A stretch of DNA of 64,000 nt, from positions 152,919 through 216,918 of the forward strand of contig NZ_DASZBH010000009.1 of NCBI RefSeq assembly GCF_035944355.1. The letters run 5' to 3'. This DNA is from Frateuria_A sp035944355 (GTDB lineage Bacteria; Pseudomonadota; Gammaproteobacteria; Xanthomonadales; Rhodanobacteraceae). Below, piece after piece: positions 20,491 through 29,711 of the stretch (the stretch's first letter is position 1; every line of letters starts with the position of its first letter). The notes beneath the pieces are model-generated. The model ran no database searches and was not told the DNA's origin. It was given only the letters and a program-made list of their open reading frames with translations. Made by a program: the position numbers and the translations under genes.

Positions 20491-23082
20491 ATGCGGATGG
20501 ACAAACTCACCTCGCGTTTCCAGCAGGCGCTGGCGGACGCGCAGTCGCTGGCCGTGGGCCGCGACAACAACATCCTGGAGCCGGCGCACGTGATGGCGGC
20601 GCTGCTCGACCAGCAGGGCGGCTCGACCGCGCCGCTCTTGACCCAGGCGCACGTCAACGTGCCGGCGCTACGCGAGCGTGTCGGCGAAATCCTCGGCCGC
20701 CTGCCGCAGGTGCGCGGGCAGGAAGGCAACATCAGCGTCGGCAACGACCTGACCCGCCTGCTCAACCTCACCGACAAGCTGGCGCAGCAGCGCGGCGACC
20801 AGTTCATCGCCAGCGAGCTGTTCGTGCTTGCGGCGCTGGAGGACAAGGGCGAGCTCGGCGCGGCGCTGAAGGCCGCCGGCGCCACCAGGGCCGACCTGGA
20901 AGCGGCGATCGACAAGGTCCGCGGCGGCGAGAAGGTGCAGAGCGAGAACGCCGAGGACCAGCGGCAGGCGCTGGAGAAGTATTGCGTCGACCTGACCGCG
21001 CGCGCCGAGAGCGGCAAGCTCGATCCCGTCATCGGCCGCGACGAGGAAATCCGCCGAACCATCCAGGTGCTGCAGCGGCGCACCAAGAACAACCCCGTGC
21101 TGATCGGCGAGCCCGGCGTGGGCAAGACCGCGATCGTCGAGGGCCTGGCCCAGCGCATCGTCAAGGGCGAGGTGCCCGAGGGCCTGCGCGACCGCCGCGT
21201 GCTGGCGCTGGACATGGGCGCGCTGATCGCCGGCGCCAAGTTCCGCGGCGAGTTCGAGGAACGCCTCAAGGCCGTGCTCAACGATCTGGCCAAGCAGGAA
21301 GGCCGGGTGATCCTGTTCATCGACGAGCTGCACACGATGGTCGGCGCCGGCAAGGCCGAGGGCGCGATGGACGCCGGCAACATGTTGAAGCCCGCGCTGG
21401 CGCGCGGCGAGCTGCATTGCATCGGCGCCACCACGCTGGACGAGTACCGCAAGTACATCGAGAAGGACGCTGCGCTGGAGCGCCGCTTCCAGAAAGTGTT
21501 CGTCGGCGAGCCGAGCGTGGAGGACACCATCGCCATCCTGCGCGGCCTGAAGGAGCGCTACGCCGTGCATCACGGCGTAGAGATCACCGATCCGGCGATC
21601 GTCGCCGCGGCCACGCTCTCCAACCGCTACATCACCGACCGCCAGCTGCCGGACAAGGCGATCGACCTGATGGACGAGGCGGCCAGCCGCATCCGCATGG
21701 AGATCGACTCCAAGCCGGAGGAGCTCGACCGCCTGGAGCGCCGCCTCACGCAGCTGAAGATCCAGCGCGAGATGCTCAAGAAGGAGACCGACGAGGCCTC
21801 CAGGAAGCGCCTGGCCGACCTGGAGAGCGACATCGATAAGCTCGAGCGCGAGTTCTCCGACTTGAACGAGGTGTGGAAGTCGGAGAAGGCCGCGCTGCAG
21901 GGCGCCACCAAGATCAAGGAACAGATCGAGGCCGCGCGCCTGGAGCTGGAGACCGCCCAGCGCCGCCAGGACTACGCGAAGATGAGCGAGATCCAGTACG
22001 GCCGCCTGCCGGAACTGGAGAAGCAGCTCGCCGCCGCGCAGGCCGCCGAGAAGCAGGAATTCAAGCTGGTGCAGGACCGCGTCACCGACGAGGAGATCGC
22101 CGAGGTGGTCTCGCGCTGGACCGGCATCCCGGTATCCAAGATGCTCGAAGGCGAGCGCGAGAAGCTGCTGCACATGGAAGCGGCGCTGCACAAGCGCGTG
22201 GTCGGCCAGGACGAGGCCGTGCGTGCCGTGTCCGACGCGATCCGCCGCGCCCGCGCGGGCCTGTCCGATCCGAACCGTCCGTACGGCTCGTTCCTGTTCC
22301 TGGGGCCCACCGGCGTGGGCAAGACGGAGCTGTGCAAGGCGCTGGCCGAATTCCTGTTCGACACCCAGGAGGCGATGGTGCGCATCGACATGAGCGAATT
22401 CATGGAGAAGCACTCCGTGGCCCGCCTGATCGGCGCCCCTCCGGGCTACGTCGGCTACGAGGAAGGCGGCTACCTCACCGAGGCGGTGCGCCGCCGGCCG
22501 TACGCCGTGATCCTGCTGGACGAGGTGGAGAAGGCGCATCCGGACGTGTTCAACATCCTGCTGCAGGTGCTCGACGACGGGCGCCTCACCGACGGCCAGG
22601 GCCGCACGGTGGACTTCCGCAATACCGTCATCGTAATGACCTCGAACCTGGGCTCGCAGATGATCCAGGACGCGGCCGACTCCGGCGGCGACGCGGAGGA
22701 GCAGTACACCAAGATGAAGGCGGCGGTGATGGGCGTGGTGCAGGCGCACTTCCGCCCGGAGTTCATCAACCGCCTGGACGAGCTGGTGGTGTTCCGGCCG
22801 CTGGAGAAGAATCAGATCCGCGCCATCGCGAAGATCCAGCTGGCGTATCTCGAAAAGCGTCTGGCCGAGCGCGACCTCAAGCTCAACATCGGCGACAACG
22901 CGCTGGCGCTGCTGGGCAACGTGGGCTTCGATCCGGTCTACGGCGCGCGGCCGCTCAAGCGCGCCATCCAGCAGCAGCTGGAGAACCCGCTGGCCAGGGA
23001 AATCCTGGAGGGCCGCTTCGCCCCCGGCACCACCATCCACGTGGATGCCGAGGGCGGACACCTGGCCTTCAAGGCCGCCTGA
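20491..23082 (+). CDS. clpB: ClpB disaggregase (Hsp100)
   Basis: 863 residues, the standard ClpB length. N-domain repeats (MRMDKLTSRFQQALADAQSL), first AAA+ with GEPGVGKTAIVEGLAQ (about 206-221), a long coiled-coil M-domain (about 405-535), second AAA+ with GPTGVGKTELCKALAE (about 605-620), and the C-terminal D2-small domain. With DnaK it threads and refolds aggregated proteins in an ATP-dependent way. Sigma-32 promoter above. The start RIS: ATG at 20491 follows GAGGAATCCACATC. A strong GC hairpin follows the stop. Confidence 0.97.
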   Translation: MRMDKLTSRFQQALADAQSLAVGRDNNILEPAHVMAALLDQQGGSTAPLLTQAHVNVPALRERVGEILGRLPQVRGQEGNISVGNDLTRLLNLTDKLAQQRGDQFIASELFVLAALEDKGELGAALKAAGATRADLEAAIDKVRGGEKVQSENAEDQRQALEKYCVDLTARAESGKLDPVIGRDEEIRRTIQVLQRRTKNNPVLIGEPGVGKTAIVEGLAQRIVKGEVPEGLRDRRVLALDMGALIAGAKFRGEFEERLKAVLNDLAKQEGRVILFIDELHTMVGAGKAEGAMDAGNMLKPALARGELHCIGATTLDEYRKYIEKDAALERRFQKVFVGEPSVEDTIAILRGLKERYAVHHGVEITDPAIVAAATLSNRYITDRQLPDKAIDLMDEAASRIRMEIDSKPEELDRLERRLTQLKIQREMLKKETDEASRKRLADLESDIDKLEREFSDLNEVWKSEKAALQGATKIKEQIEAARLELETAQRRQDYAKMSEIQYGRLPELEKQLAAAQAAEKQEFKLVQDRVTDEEIAEVVSRWTGIPVSKMLEGEREKLLHMEAALHKRVVGQDEAVRAVSDAIRRARAGLSDPNRPYGSFLFLGPTGVGKTELCKALAEFLFDTQEAMVRIDMSEFMEKHSVARLIGAPPGYVGYEEGGYLTEAVRRRPYAVILLDEVEKAHPDVFNILLQVLDDGRLTDGQGRTVDFRNTVIVMTSNLGSQMIQDAADSGGDAEEQYTKMKAAVMGVVQAHFRPEFINRLDELVVFRPLEKNQIRAIAKIQLAYLEKRLAERDLKLNIGDNALALLGNVGFDPVYGARPLKRAIQQQLENPLAREILEGRFAPGTTIHVDAEGGHLAFKAA

Positions 23083-23097
23083 CGCGAAGCTCTTGCC

Positions 23098-23120
23098 CCC
23101 TCTCCCCTCTGGGGAGAGGG
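23098..23120 (+). terminator. Perfect 10-bp hairpin after clpB, REP-like
   Basis: CCCTCTCCCC, TCT loop, GGGGAGAGGG forms a perfect 10-bp stem 16 bases past the clpB stop, followed by CTGGGGTGAGGGG. It could end transcription without a U-run, and it lies between convergent clpB and the TonB receptor. Related hairpins flank the 57.8-58.4 kb inverted repeat. Confidence 0.55.
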
Positions 23121-23231
23121 CTGGGGTGAGGGGAGGGGCTCGCGGGGATGCCGGCTCCTGCCCTTGTTCTTTTGAACGTCGCCGCCCTGGCCGAAAGTCC
23201 CGGCGCTAGCCCGCCGGGACCGGCCGAGGCC

Positions 23232-25658
23232 TTACCAGCTGTAGCGCACCTTCCCGTACACGTAGGTGCCGTTGAAGCCGAACGGCGAGAACACCGTGTA
23301 GGGCAGGGTGCCGTTGTTGTCGTTGGCGGGGATCACGCGGTTGGGGTAGGCGCCGAACAGGTTGTCGGCGCCCAGGGTGAAGGCCCAGCGGTCCAGCGTG
23401 TAGTTGAGCGCCAGATCGAACACCCACTTGGGATCGAACTTCTGGTCCAGCGCCGCGTTGGTCGAGTTGTACGAAGTGAAGCTGCCGTAGCGGGTCAGCG
23501 TGCTGTCCAGGCTCCAGGCGCCATTGGTGTAGAGCCAGTTGAAGATCAGCTTGTTGCGCGGCGTGGTGTCGGCGAGCAGGCCGTACTGGTCGCGCCGGTC
23601 GATGCGCCTGAAGCTCACGCCCAGGGCATCGAGCACGGCCGGATTGGGCCGCACGTCGGTCACCCTGTTCTGGTTGTAGTTGTAGCTGACCGTGCTGTGC
23701 AGCGTGGCGCCGTCGCCCACGTCGAACAGGTAGCTGGCCACCAGGTCGATGCCGCGGGTGCGCGTGTCCACCGCGTTGGTGAAGTAGGAGATGCCGCTGA
23801 AGTTGGTGTTGGCGATGCCGTTGGCGGCCAGGTAGTCGCGCACCGCGGGCGAGGTGGTGGGGATGGTGCTGGACAGCGTGATGCGGTCGCGGATCCGGAT
23901 CTGGTAGACGTCGGCGCTCAAATCCAGCCCTTCCGCCGGACTCCACACCGCGCCGAAGGTCAGGTTGCGCGACTTCTCGGGCTTGAGCGGCTCGCCGCCC
24001 AGCAGCACCGCGATCGGGCTGGTCGAGGACACCAGACCGGTGTTGTAGATCCCGGCCGGCAGGCCCAGCGAATTGCCCGCGCCGAAATACAGCGAGGACG
24101 TGTACGAGTAGAACTGCTGCGCCAGGGACGGCGCGCGGAAGCCGGTGGAGGCGCTGCCGCGCAGGGCGAAGTGGTCGGTGAAGTCGAAGCGGCCTGCCAG
24201 GGCGCCGGACGTGGTGTTGCCGAAGTCCGAATAGTCCTCGTGGCGCACCGCGAGCGAGGTGCCCAGGCGGTCGGTGAGGTTGGTCTCCAGGCTCACGTAC
24301 TCGGCCACGTCGTGGCGGGCATGCGAGCCGGCGTTGACCGGCTGGTAGCCGCCGAAGCCCTGCGCGCCGCCGGAGCGGCCGGAGGTGCCGGTGTAGTACG
24401 AGGGCAGGTCGCCGGCGCGGATCTGGTAGCTCTGGCGCAGGTACTCGGCGCCGAAGGCGAGCGTGACGTCGTTGGGCAGCCAGCCCACCGACAGGTCCTT
24501 GGCGACGTCCATGTCCAGCGACTGCTGCGCGTCGTCCAGGATGCCGTCGTGGAAGCGCGTGGGCGTGGTGCCGAAGTCGTTGAGGTAGGCGCGGTTGAGC
24601 GAGTTGGAGGTGGCGTAGGAGACACGGTTGCCGCCGTAGTTGCCCGACACGTCCCAGCGCCAGCCGCCGGCCGTCTTGCCGCGGATGCCCACCACCAGCG
24701 AGCGGTCGGTGGAGTCGGCGTTCTCCAGCGGCAGGTAGCCATTGGGATAGAGCGCGGGCACCGAGTTGGCGTTGGACAGGTTGCGGAAGAACGCGGGCGA
24801 GACGGTCAGGCGCCGGCCGAAATGGCCGAAGGCATAGAGCTGCGCCGCGGGCGAAAGGTCATATTGCGCGTTGAGCATCAGGTTGTGGTCGGTCACCGCC
24901 GGATCGCCGTAGCGCTGGGTGACCCCTTCCTGCGGCCGCGTGCGGTTGGGGCCGGCGTGGTTGGTGTAGTCCTGGTGGCCGTCCTGCACGGTGAAACGCG
25001 CCCAGCCGTTCTCGCCCAACGGCACGCCCGCGTTGGCGGTGCCCTGCCACTGGCGGCCGTCGCCGGCGGAGTACTGGCCGCCGGAGAGCGACACGTCGCC
25101 GCCCTGCGCGCCCTTCTTGAGCACGATGTTGATCACGCCGGCGATGGCGTCGGAGCCGTACTGCGCCGAGGCGCCGTCGCGCAGCACCTCGATGTGGTCG
25201 ATCGCGTCGATCGGGATGGTATTGAGGTCCACCGCCTGCGAGCCGCGGCCCAGCACGCCGTTGGTCAGGATGATCGCGCCCGGGTGCCAGCGCTTGCCGT
25301 CGACCAGCACCAGCACCTGGTCGGGCGAGAGGCCGCGCAACTGCGCGGGGCGCTGCGAGTCGGCGGTGTCCGCGGCGGAAGGGCGCGGGAAGGTGAGCGA
25401 GGGGATCACCCGCGCCAGCGCGGTGGAGAGTTCGGAGGTGCCGGTCTGCTTGAGCAGGTTGGCCGAAACCACGTCCACCGGCGTGAGCGAACTGCTCTCG
25501 GTGCGGTTGTCCGCGCGCGTGCCGGTGACGATCACGGTGCCTAGGTTCTTGGCCTTCTTCGCCGCCGGAGCGCTGTCCTGGGCGTGGGCGGCGGAGCAGG
25601 CGAGCAGCACCGCCGCGGGAATGAGTGCAAGGCGGGGAAGGGCGCGGGATGGCTTCAC
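23232..25658 (-). CDS. TonB-dependent outer membrane receptor
   Basis: 808 residues with a signal peptide (MKPSRALPRLALIPAAVLLA, cleavage near AHAQ). Next comes the TonB-box-like LGTVIVTGTRADN at about 39-51. The plug domain (about 55-165, VLVLVDGKRWHPGA, NTIPIDAIDHIEVLRDGAS, GVINIVLKK) is followed by a beta-barrel ending in an aromatic residue (VRYSW). The family imports siderophores, vitamins, sugars or other large ligands with energy from TonB-ExbBD. The ligand cannot be told from sequence, and no neighbouring substrate genes help. Convergent with clpB. Confidence 0.93.
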   Translation of the reverse strand: MKPSRALPRLALIPAAVLLACSAAHAQDSAPAAKKAKNLGTVIVTGTRADNRTESSSLTPVDVVSANLLKQTGTSELSTALARVIPSLTFPRPSAADTADSQRPAQLRGLSPDQVLVLVDGKRWHPGAIILTNGVLGRGSQAVDLNTIPIDAIDHIEVLRDGASAQYGSDAIAGVINIVLKKGAQGGDVSLSGGQYSAGDGRQWQGTANAGVPLGENGWARFTVQDGHQDYTNHAGPNRTRPQEGVTQRYGDPAVTDHNLMLNAQYDLSPAAQLYAFGHFGRRLTVSPAFFRNLSNANSVPALYPNGYLPLENADSTDRSLVVGIRGKTAGGWRWDVSGNYGGNRVSYATSNSLNRAYLNDFGTTPTRFHDGILDDAQQSLDMDVAKDLSVGWLPNDVTLAFGAEYLRQSYQIRAGDLPSYYTGTSGRSGGAQGFGGYQPVNAGSHARHDVAEYVSLETNLTDRLGTSLAVRHEDYSDFGNTTSGALAGRFDFTDHFALRGSASTGFRAPSLAQQFYSYTSSLYFGAGNSLGLPAGIYNTGLVSSTSPIAVLLGGEPLKPEKSRNLTFGAVWSPAEGLDLSADVYQIRIRDRITLSSTIPTTSPAVRDYLAANGIANTNFSGISYFTNAVDTRTRGIDLVASYLFDVGDGATLHSTVSYNYNQNRVTDVRPNPAVLDALGVSFRRIDRRDQYGLLADTTPRNKLIFNWLYTNGAWSLDSTLTRYGSFTSYNSTNAALDQKFDPKWVFDLALNYTLDRWAFTLGADNLFGAYPNRVIPANDNNGTLPYTVFSPFGFNGTYVYGKVRYSW

Positions 25659-25874
25659 GGAAAACTCCTGTAATGCGAGGGGCGATCGGGCCGACAGGCT
25701 TTGGGTCCAGGCGGGACGCCGTGTGGCCTTGCGATTGGGTCGCGGCAGGCTACTCCGCGCGGCTGGCCGCTGCCAAGGCGTGCGGCACGGAAACGCACCG
25801 TTGAAATTGGGACGGGCGACTCGATAATGCGCCCAGCCGTTTCACGGGGCGTCCTGCCCGGAGTAGTACAAGCC

Positions 25875-26168
25875 ATGCCCATCTACGAGTTCGAATGCGT
25901 CCAGTGCGGGCACCGTTTCGACCGCCTGCAGAAACTTTCCGATCCCGATCCTTCCAGCTGCCCCTCCTGCGAGGCGCCGCGCGTGCAGCGCAAGGTGAGT
26001 GCGCCTTCGTTCCGGCTCGCCGGCAGCGGCTGGTACGAAACCGACTTCAAGAAGGACGGCGACAAGAAGCGCAACCTGGCCGGCGACGGCGAGGCCAAGG
26101 CGGCTTCCCCCGCTCCGGCTCCCGCGCCGGCTGCCGAGAGCAAGCCCGCCGCCGCCAGCGGCGACTGA
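25875..26168 (+). CDS. FmdB-type zinc ribbon protein
   Basis: 97 residues: MPIYEFECVQCGHRFDRLQK and DPSSCPSCEAPRVQRKVSAP. Two CxxC pairs form a small zinc ribbon typical of the FmdB regulatory protein family. The C-terminal part is an Ala/Pro/Glu/Lys-rich low-complexity tail. Function of the family is unclear. It lies upstream of aspS in the same direction with 214 bases between. Confidence 0.87.
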   Translation: MPIYEFECVQCGHRFDRLQKLSDPDPSSCPSCEAPRVQRKVSAPSFRLAGSGWYETDFKKDGDKKRNLAGDGEAKAASPAPAPAPAAESKPAAASGD

Positions 26169-26190
26169 GCGCGCGCCGCTTCGGTTCCGT

Positions 26191-26208
26191 TCGGCTTGCA
26201 CAAGCCGA
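26191..26208 (+). terminator. Inverted repeat after fmdB-like gene
   Basis: TCGGCTTG (26191-26198) and CAAGCCGA (26201-26208) form a perfect 8-bp repeat with a 2-base centre, 23 bases past the stop. No U-run. Probable transcriptional end, low certainty. Confidence 0.4.
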
Positions 26209-26328
26209 GCCCGGCGTGAAGGGCTTTTCCTGGAGCCGTGCGCCGAGCGAGGCTGCGGGCCGTACGCGGCTTTGAGCAGCGGGAAGCCCAAGGACGCCCT
26301 CGTGGCCATCGATGGTTACGGCCGATGC

Positions 26329-26334
26329 TAAAAT
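26329..26334 (+). promoter_or_regulatory. -10-like TAAAAT upstream of aspS
   Basis: TAAAAT followed by CGCCCG, 49 bases before the aspS ATG. The same TAAAATCGCCC block stands before yebC and tRNA-Lys. No clear -35 in position. Confidence 0.4.
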
Positions 26335-26382
26335 CGCCCGTTCGCACGTCCACTTGCATCGAGCCCCGGAGTTTCCCTTCCT

Positions 26383-28167
26383 ATGCGCACGCATCACTGC
26401 GGCCTCATCGACGAGTCGCTGGTCGGCCAGACCGTCACCCTGTGCGGCTGGGTCAACACGATCCGCCTGCAGAGCCACGTCGCCTTCGTCGATCTGCGCG
26501 ACCACGAGGGGCTGGCCCAGGTGGTGATCGAGCGCGAGAACGCGGCTGCCTTCGCGGTGGCGGGCGAGGTCGGCAACGAATACTGCCTGAAGGTCACCGG
26601 CACGATCCGCAAGCGCCTGTCGGTCAACGACAAGCTCAGGACCGGCACGGTGGAGCTGCTGGCCGACACGGTCGAGGTGCTCAACGCGGCGAAGGACCTG
26701 CCCTTCGCGCTGCACGAGAACCCCAACGAGGACCTGCGGATGACCTACCGCTACCTCGATCTGCGCCGTCCGGAAATGCAGGCGATGATGCGCCGGCGCA
26801 TCAGGCTGGTGCAGGCGCTGCGCAGGTACCTCGACGCACGCGGCTTCCAGGACATCGAGACGCCGATCCTGACCAAAGCCACGCCCGAGGGCGCGCGCGA
26901 CTACCTGGTGCCCAGCCGCGTGCATCCGGGCCAGTTCTACGCGTTGCCGCAGTCGCCGCAGCTGTTCAAGCAGATCCTGATGATGGCCGGCTTCGACCGC
27001 TACTACCAGATCGCCCGCTGCTTCCGCGACGAGGATCTACGCGCCGACCGCCAGCCGGAATTCACCCAGCTCGACCTGGAGTTCGCCTTCGTCGAAGAGA
27101 AGGACGTGCAGGACTTCGTCGAGGCGATGATCCGCCACGTGTTCAAGGAGGTGGTGGACGTCGAGCTGGACGCCACCTTCCCGCGCATGACCTATGCCGA
27201 GGCCATGCGCCGCTTCGGTTCGGACAAGCCGGACCTGCGCATCGCGCTGGAGCTCGTCGACGTGGCCGACGCGCTCAAGGGCGTGGAGTTCAAGGTGTTC
27301 GCCGAGCCGGCCAACGATCCGGCCGGCCGCGTGGCCGCGCTGCGCGTGCCCGGCGGCGCCACGCTCTCGCGCAAGGACATCGACGGGCTGACCGAGTACG
27401 TCGCCAAGTACGGCGCCAAGGGCCTGGCCTGGATCAAGGTCGAGGACCGCGCCAAGGGCCGCGAGGGCGTGAGCTCGCCGGTGGCCAAGTTCCTCGACGA
27501 CGCGGCGCTGGAGGCGGTGCTGGCCGCCGCCGGCGCGCAGACCGGCGACATCGTGTTCGTCGGCGCCGGCAAGTGGAAGGCGGTGTCGGACTTCATGGGC
27601 GCGCTGCGCCTGAAGGTCGGCAAGGACCGCGGCCTGGTCCAGGCGGGCTGGAAGCCGCTGTGGGTCACCGATTTCCCGATGTTCGAGTACGACGACGAGG
27701 AGCAGCGCTACGTCGCCCTGCATCATCCGTTCACCGCGCCCAAGGTCGACGACATCGCCGATCTGAAGGCCAACGCGGCCACCGCGGTCAGCCGCGGCTA
27801 CGACATGGTGTTGAACGGCAACGAGATCGGCGGCGGCTCGATCCGCATCCACCGGCCGGAGATGCAGAGCGCGGTGTTCGAGTTGCTCGGCATCGGCGCG
27901 GAGGAGGCGCAGGCCAAGTTCGGCTTCCTGCTCAAGGCGCTCAAGTTCGGCGCGCCGCCGCACGGCGGCCTGGCCTTCGGCATCGACCGCATCGCCGCGC
28001 TGATGGCCGGCACCGAGTCGATCCGCGACGTGATCGCCTTCCCCAAGACCACCAGCGCGCAGGACCTGATGACCGACGCCCCCTCGCCGGTGGCCGAGGC
28101 GCAGCTGAAGGAATTGCATGTGGCTGTGAGAGGCGGGGAACGGGGAACGGGGAACGGGGAACGTTAA
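26383..28167 (+). CDS. aspS: Aspartyl-tRNA synthetase, with repeat-encoded C-terminal tail
   Basis: 594 residues. It has an N-terminal OB-fold anticodon domain (MRTHHCGLIDESLVGQTVTL), then class II motifs: YRYLDLRRPEMQAMMRRR, QSPQLFKQILMMAGFDRYYQ, CFRDEDLRADRQPEFTQLD, the GAD insertion and GGLAFGIDRIAALM. It charges tRNA-Asp (family may also charge tRNA-Asn if AsnRS is absent; that cannot be seen). The expected end is near VAEAQLKELHVAV; the frame then runs RGGERGTGNGER through the GGGGAAC array at 28135-28162 and stops within it (TAA at 28165), so about ten residues are encoded by the repeat. Confidence 0.96.
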   Translation: MRTHHCGLIDESLVGQTVTLCGWVNTIRLQSHVAFVDLRDHEGLAQVVIERENAAAFAVAGEVGNEYCLKVTGTIRKRLSVNDKLRTGTVELLADTVEVLNAAKDLPFALHENPNEDLRMTYRYLDLRRPEMQAMMRRRIRLVQALRRYLDARGFQDIETPILTKATPEGARDYLVPSRVHPGQFYALPQSPQLFKQILMMAGFDRYYQIARCFRDEDLRADRQPEFTQLDLEFAFVEEKDVQDFVEAMIRHVFKEVVDVELDATFPRMTYAEAMRRFGSDKPDLRIALELVDVADALKGVEFKVFAEPANDPAGRVAALRVPGGATLSRKDIDGLTEYVAKYGAKGLAWIKVEDRAKGREGVSSPVAKFLDDAALEAVLAAAGAQTGDIVFVGAGKWKAVSDFMGALRLKVGKDRGLVQAGWKPLWVTDFPMFEYDDEEQRYVALHHPFTAPKVDDIADLKANAATAVSRGYDMVLNGNEIGGGSIRIHRPEMQSAVFELLGIGAEEAQAKFGFLLKALKFGAPPHGGLAFGIDRIAALMAGTESIRDVIAFPKTTSAQDLMTDAPSPVAEAQLKELHVAVRGGERGTGNGER

Positions 28168-28263
28168 GCTTCCCGTTTTTCCGCCCGCGTGCGACCAGGA
28201 GGCTTGGCTGGCAACCGGGTCTGAAGCTGGCCGCTGACACCCCGTTCCCCGTTCCCCGTTCCC
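28135..28263. repeat. Heptamer inverted array, locus 2 (aspS end)
   Basis: Left arm 28135-28162 has four exact GGGGAAC units and lies inside the aspS frame. Right arm 28244-28263 has three GTTCCCC units (last partial). Spacer 81 bases. The downstream hydrolase gene begins 15 bases after the right arm. Confidence 0.9.
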
Positions 28264-28278
28264 GGCCTAGCCCAAAGC

Positions 28279-28911
28279 ATGCCCGACCAGATCATCCTGC
28301 TGCACGGCCTGTGGATGCGCGGCTTCGCGCTGGCCCTACTGCACAGGCGGATGGCCGAGGCGGGCTTCGCGGTCGACCGTTTCGACTACATGAGCGTGGT
28401 GGCGACGCAGGAACGCATCGTCGAGCGCCTGCATGCGCACATGCAGCGCCACGCATCCGGGCCGGTGCACCTGGTCGGCCACAGCCTGGGCGGCCTGCTC
28501 GCGCTGCAGGCCTGCCGGGAAGCCACCGGACTGCCGCCGGGGCGCATCGTCTGCCTCGGCTCGCCGCTCAAGGGCAGCGCCGCGGCGCGCGGCTTCGCCG
28601 GCTTCGGGCAGGGCGGCGAGGCGTTGCTGGGCCACAGCCGCGACCTGCTCGAACACGGCCTGGAACGCTGGGACGGCGAGCGGGAGGTCGGCATGATCGC
28701 CGGCCGCGTGCCGATCGGCCTGGGCGCGATGCTGGCGCACATGGAAGGCGCGCACGACGGCACCGTGGCGGTCGCCGAGACGCAACTGCCGGGCCTGGCC
28801 GACCACTGCGTGGTCGAGACCAGCCACACCGGCCTGCTGCTGTCGGCCGAGGTGGCCCGCCAGGTCGCGCATTTTCTGCGCAAGGGCCGCTTCGAGCGGG
28901 CCGCCGGCTGA
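28279..28911 (+). CDS. Alpha/beta hydrolase (lipase/PGAP1-like)
   Basis: 210 residues. It has IILLHGLWMRGF at the N-terminus (HG oxyanion region) and the nucleophile elbow VGHSLGGLLAL (about 65-75, Ser). MEGAHDGTVAV supplies the acid-loop region, and ETSHTGLLL (His) ends the triad. It resembles YheT/PGAP1-type esterases. Substrate unknown. It is preceded by the right arm of heptamer locus 2, so its promoter or RBS region lies in or after that array. Confidence 0.88.
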   Translation: MPDQIILLHGLWMRGFALALLHRRMAEAGFAVDRFDYMSVVATQERIVERLHAHMQRHASGPVHLVGHSLGGLLALQACREATGLPPGRIVCLGSPLKGSAAARGFAGFGQGGEALLGHSRDLLEHGLERWDGEREVGMIAGRVPIGLGAMLAHMEGAHDGTVAVAETQLPGLADHCVVETSHTGLLLSAEVARQVAHFLRKGRFERAAG

Positions 28912-28924
28912 GCCGTCCCGGCGT

Positions 28925-28955
28925 TTGCCGGGGCCACGCCGGCTTGGGGTAAAAT
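28925..28955 (+). promoter_or_regulatory. Promoter-like -35/-10 for yebC-ruvCA
   Basis: TTGCCG (28925-28930) and TAAAAT (28950-28955) with a 19-base spacer, 33 bases before the yebC ATG. The -10 is followed by CGCCCG as at other genes in the window. Confidence 0.45.
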
Positions 28956-28988
28956 CGCCCGCTTGTCCATTGTTCAGGTTTTCCCGCC

Positions 28989-29711
28989 ATGGGTAGAGGC
29001 CCGTCCATCGAAGGCCGCAAGAACGCCGAGGACGCCAAGCGCGCCAAGGTGTTCACCAAGCTGATCCGCGAAATCACCGTCGCCACCCGCGCCGGCGTGG
29101 CCGACCCGGCCGCCAACCCGCGCCTGCGCGCGGCGGTGGACAAGGCGCTGTCGGCCAACATGACCAAGGACACCATCGAACGCGCGATCAAGCGCGGCTC
29201 CGGTGCCGAGGGCGGCGGCGAGGAACTGCGCTACGAAGGCTACGGCCCCGGCGGCGTGGCGATGATCATCGAATGCTTCACCGACAACCCCACCCGCACC
29301 GTGGCCGACGTGCGCCATGCGCTGACCAAGCACGGTGGCAACCTGGGCACTTCCGGTTCGGTGGCTTTCCAGTTCACCCGTTGCGGCGAGCTCACCTTCG
29401 CCACCGGCGGCGACGAGGCGGCCGAGGAGAAGGTGCTGGAGGCGGCGCTGGAAGCGGGCGCCGACGACGTGGTCAACGAGCACGGCGAGAGCACGGTGAT
29501 CTGCGCGCCGGAGAACTTCGAGGCGGTGCAGCAGGCGCTGGCCGATGCCGGCCTGGTGGCGCTGCACGCAGGCGTGGGCATGCGCCCGAACAACCGCGTC
29601 GCGGTGCCGCCAGACGTGCTCGAGCCGCTCACCGACCTGCTCGAGCGCCTCGACGCGCTGGACGACGTGAGCGAGGTCTATCACAACGCCTTGTTGCCAA
29701 GCGATGGCTAG
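28989..29711 (+). CDS. yebC: YebC/PmpR family transcription-translation regulatory protein (TACO1-like)
   Basis: 240 residues: MGRGPSIEGRKNAEDAKRAK, then IKRGSGAEGGGEELRYEGYG and EHGESTVICAPENFEAVQQA. This is the three-domain YebC fold. The family is a DNA-binding regulator in some bacteria and a ribosome-associated translation factor that relieves polyproline stalls in others; which role applies here is not known. In Xanthomonadales and many Proteobacteria yebC precedes the ruv genes. Its stop codon lies within the heptamer-bearing ruvC start region (overlap of 8 bases with the ruvC ATG). Confidence 0.94.
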   Translation: MGRGPSIEGRKNAEDAKRAKVFTKLIREITVATRAGVADPAANPRLRAAVDKALSANMTKDTIERAIKRGSGAEGGGEELRYEGYGPGGVAMIIECFTDNPTRTVADVRHALTKHGGNLGTSGSVAFQFTRCGELTFATGGDEAAEEKVLEAALEAGADDVVNEHGESTVICAPENFEAVQQALADAGLVALHAGVGMRPNNRVAVPPDVLEPLTDLLERLDALDDVSEVYHNALLPSDG

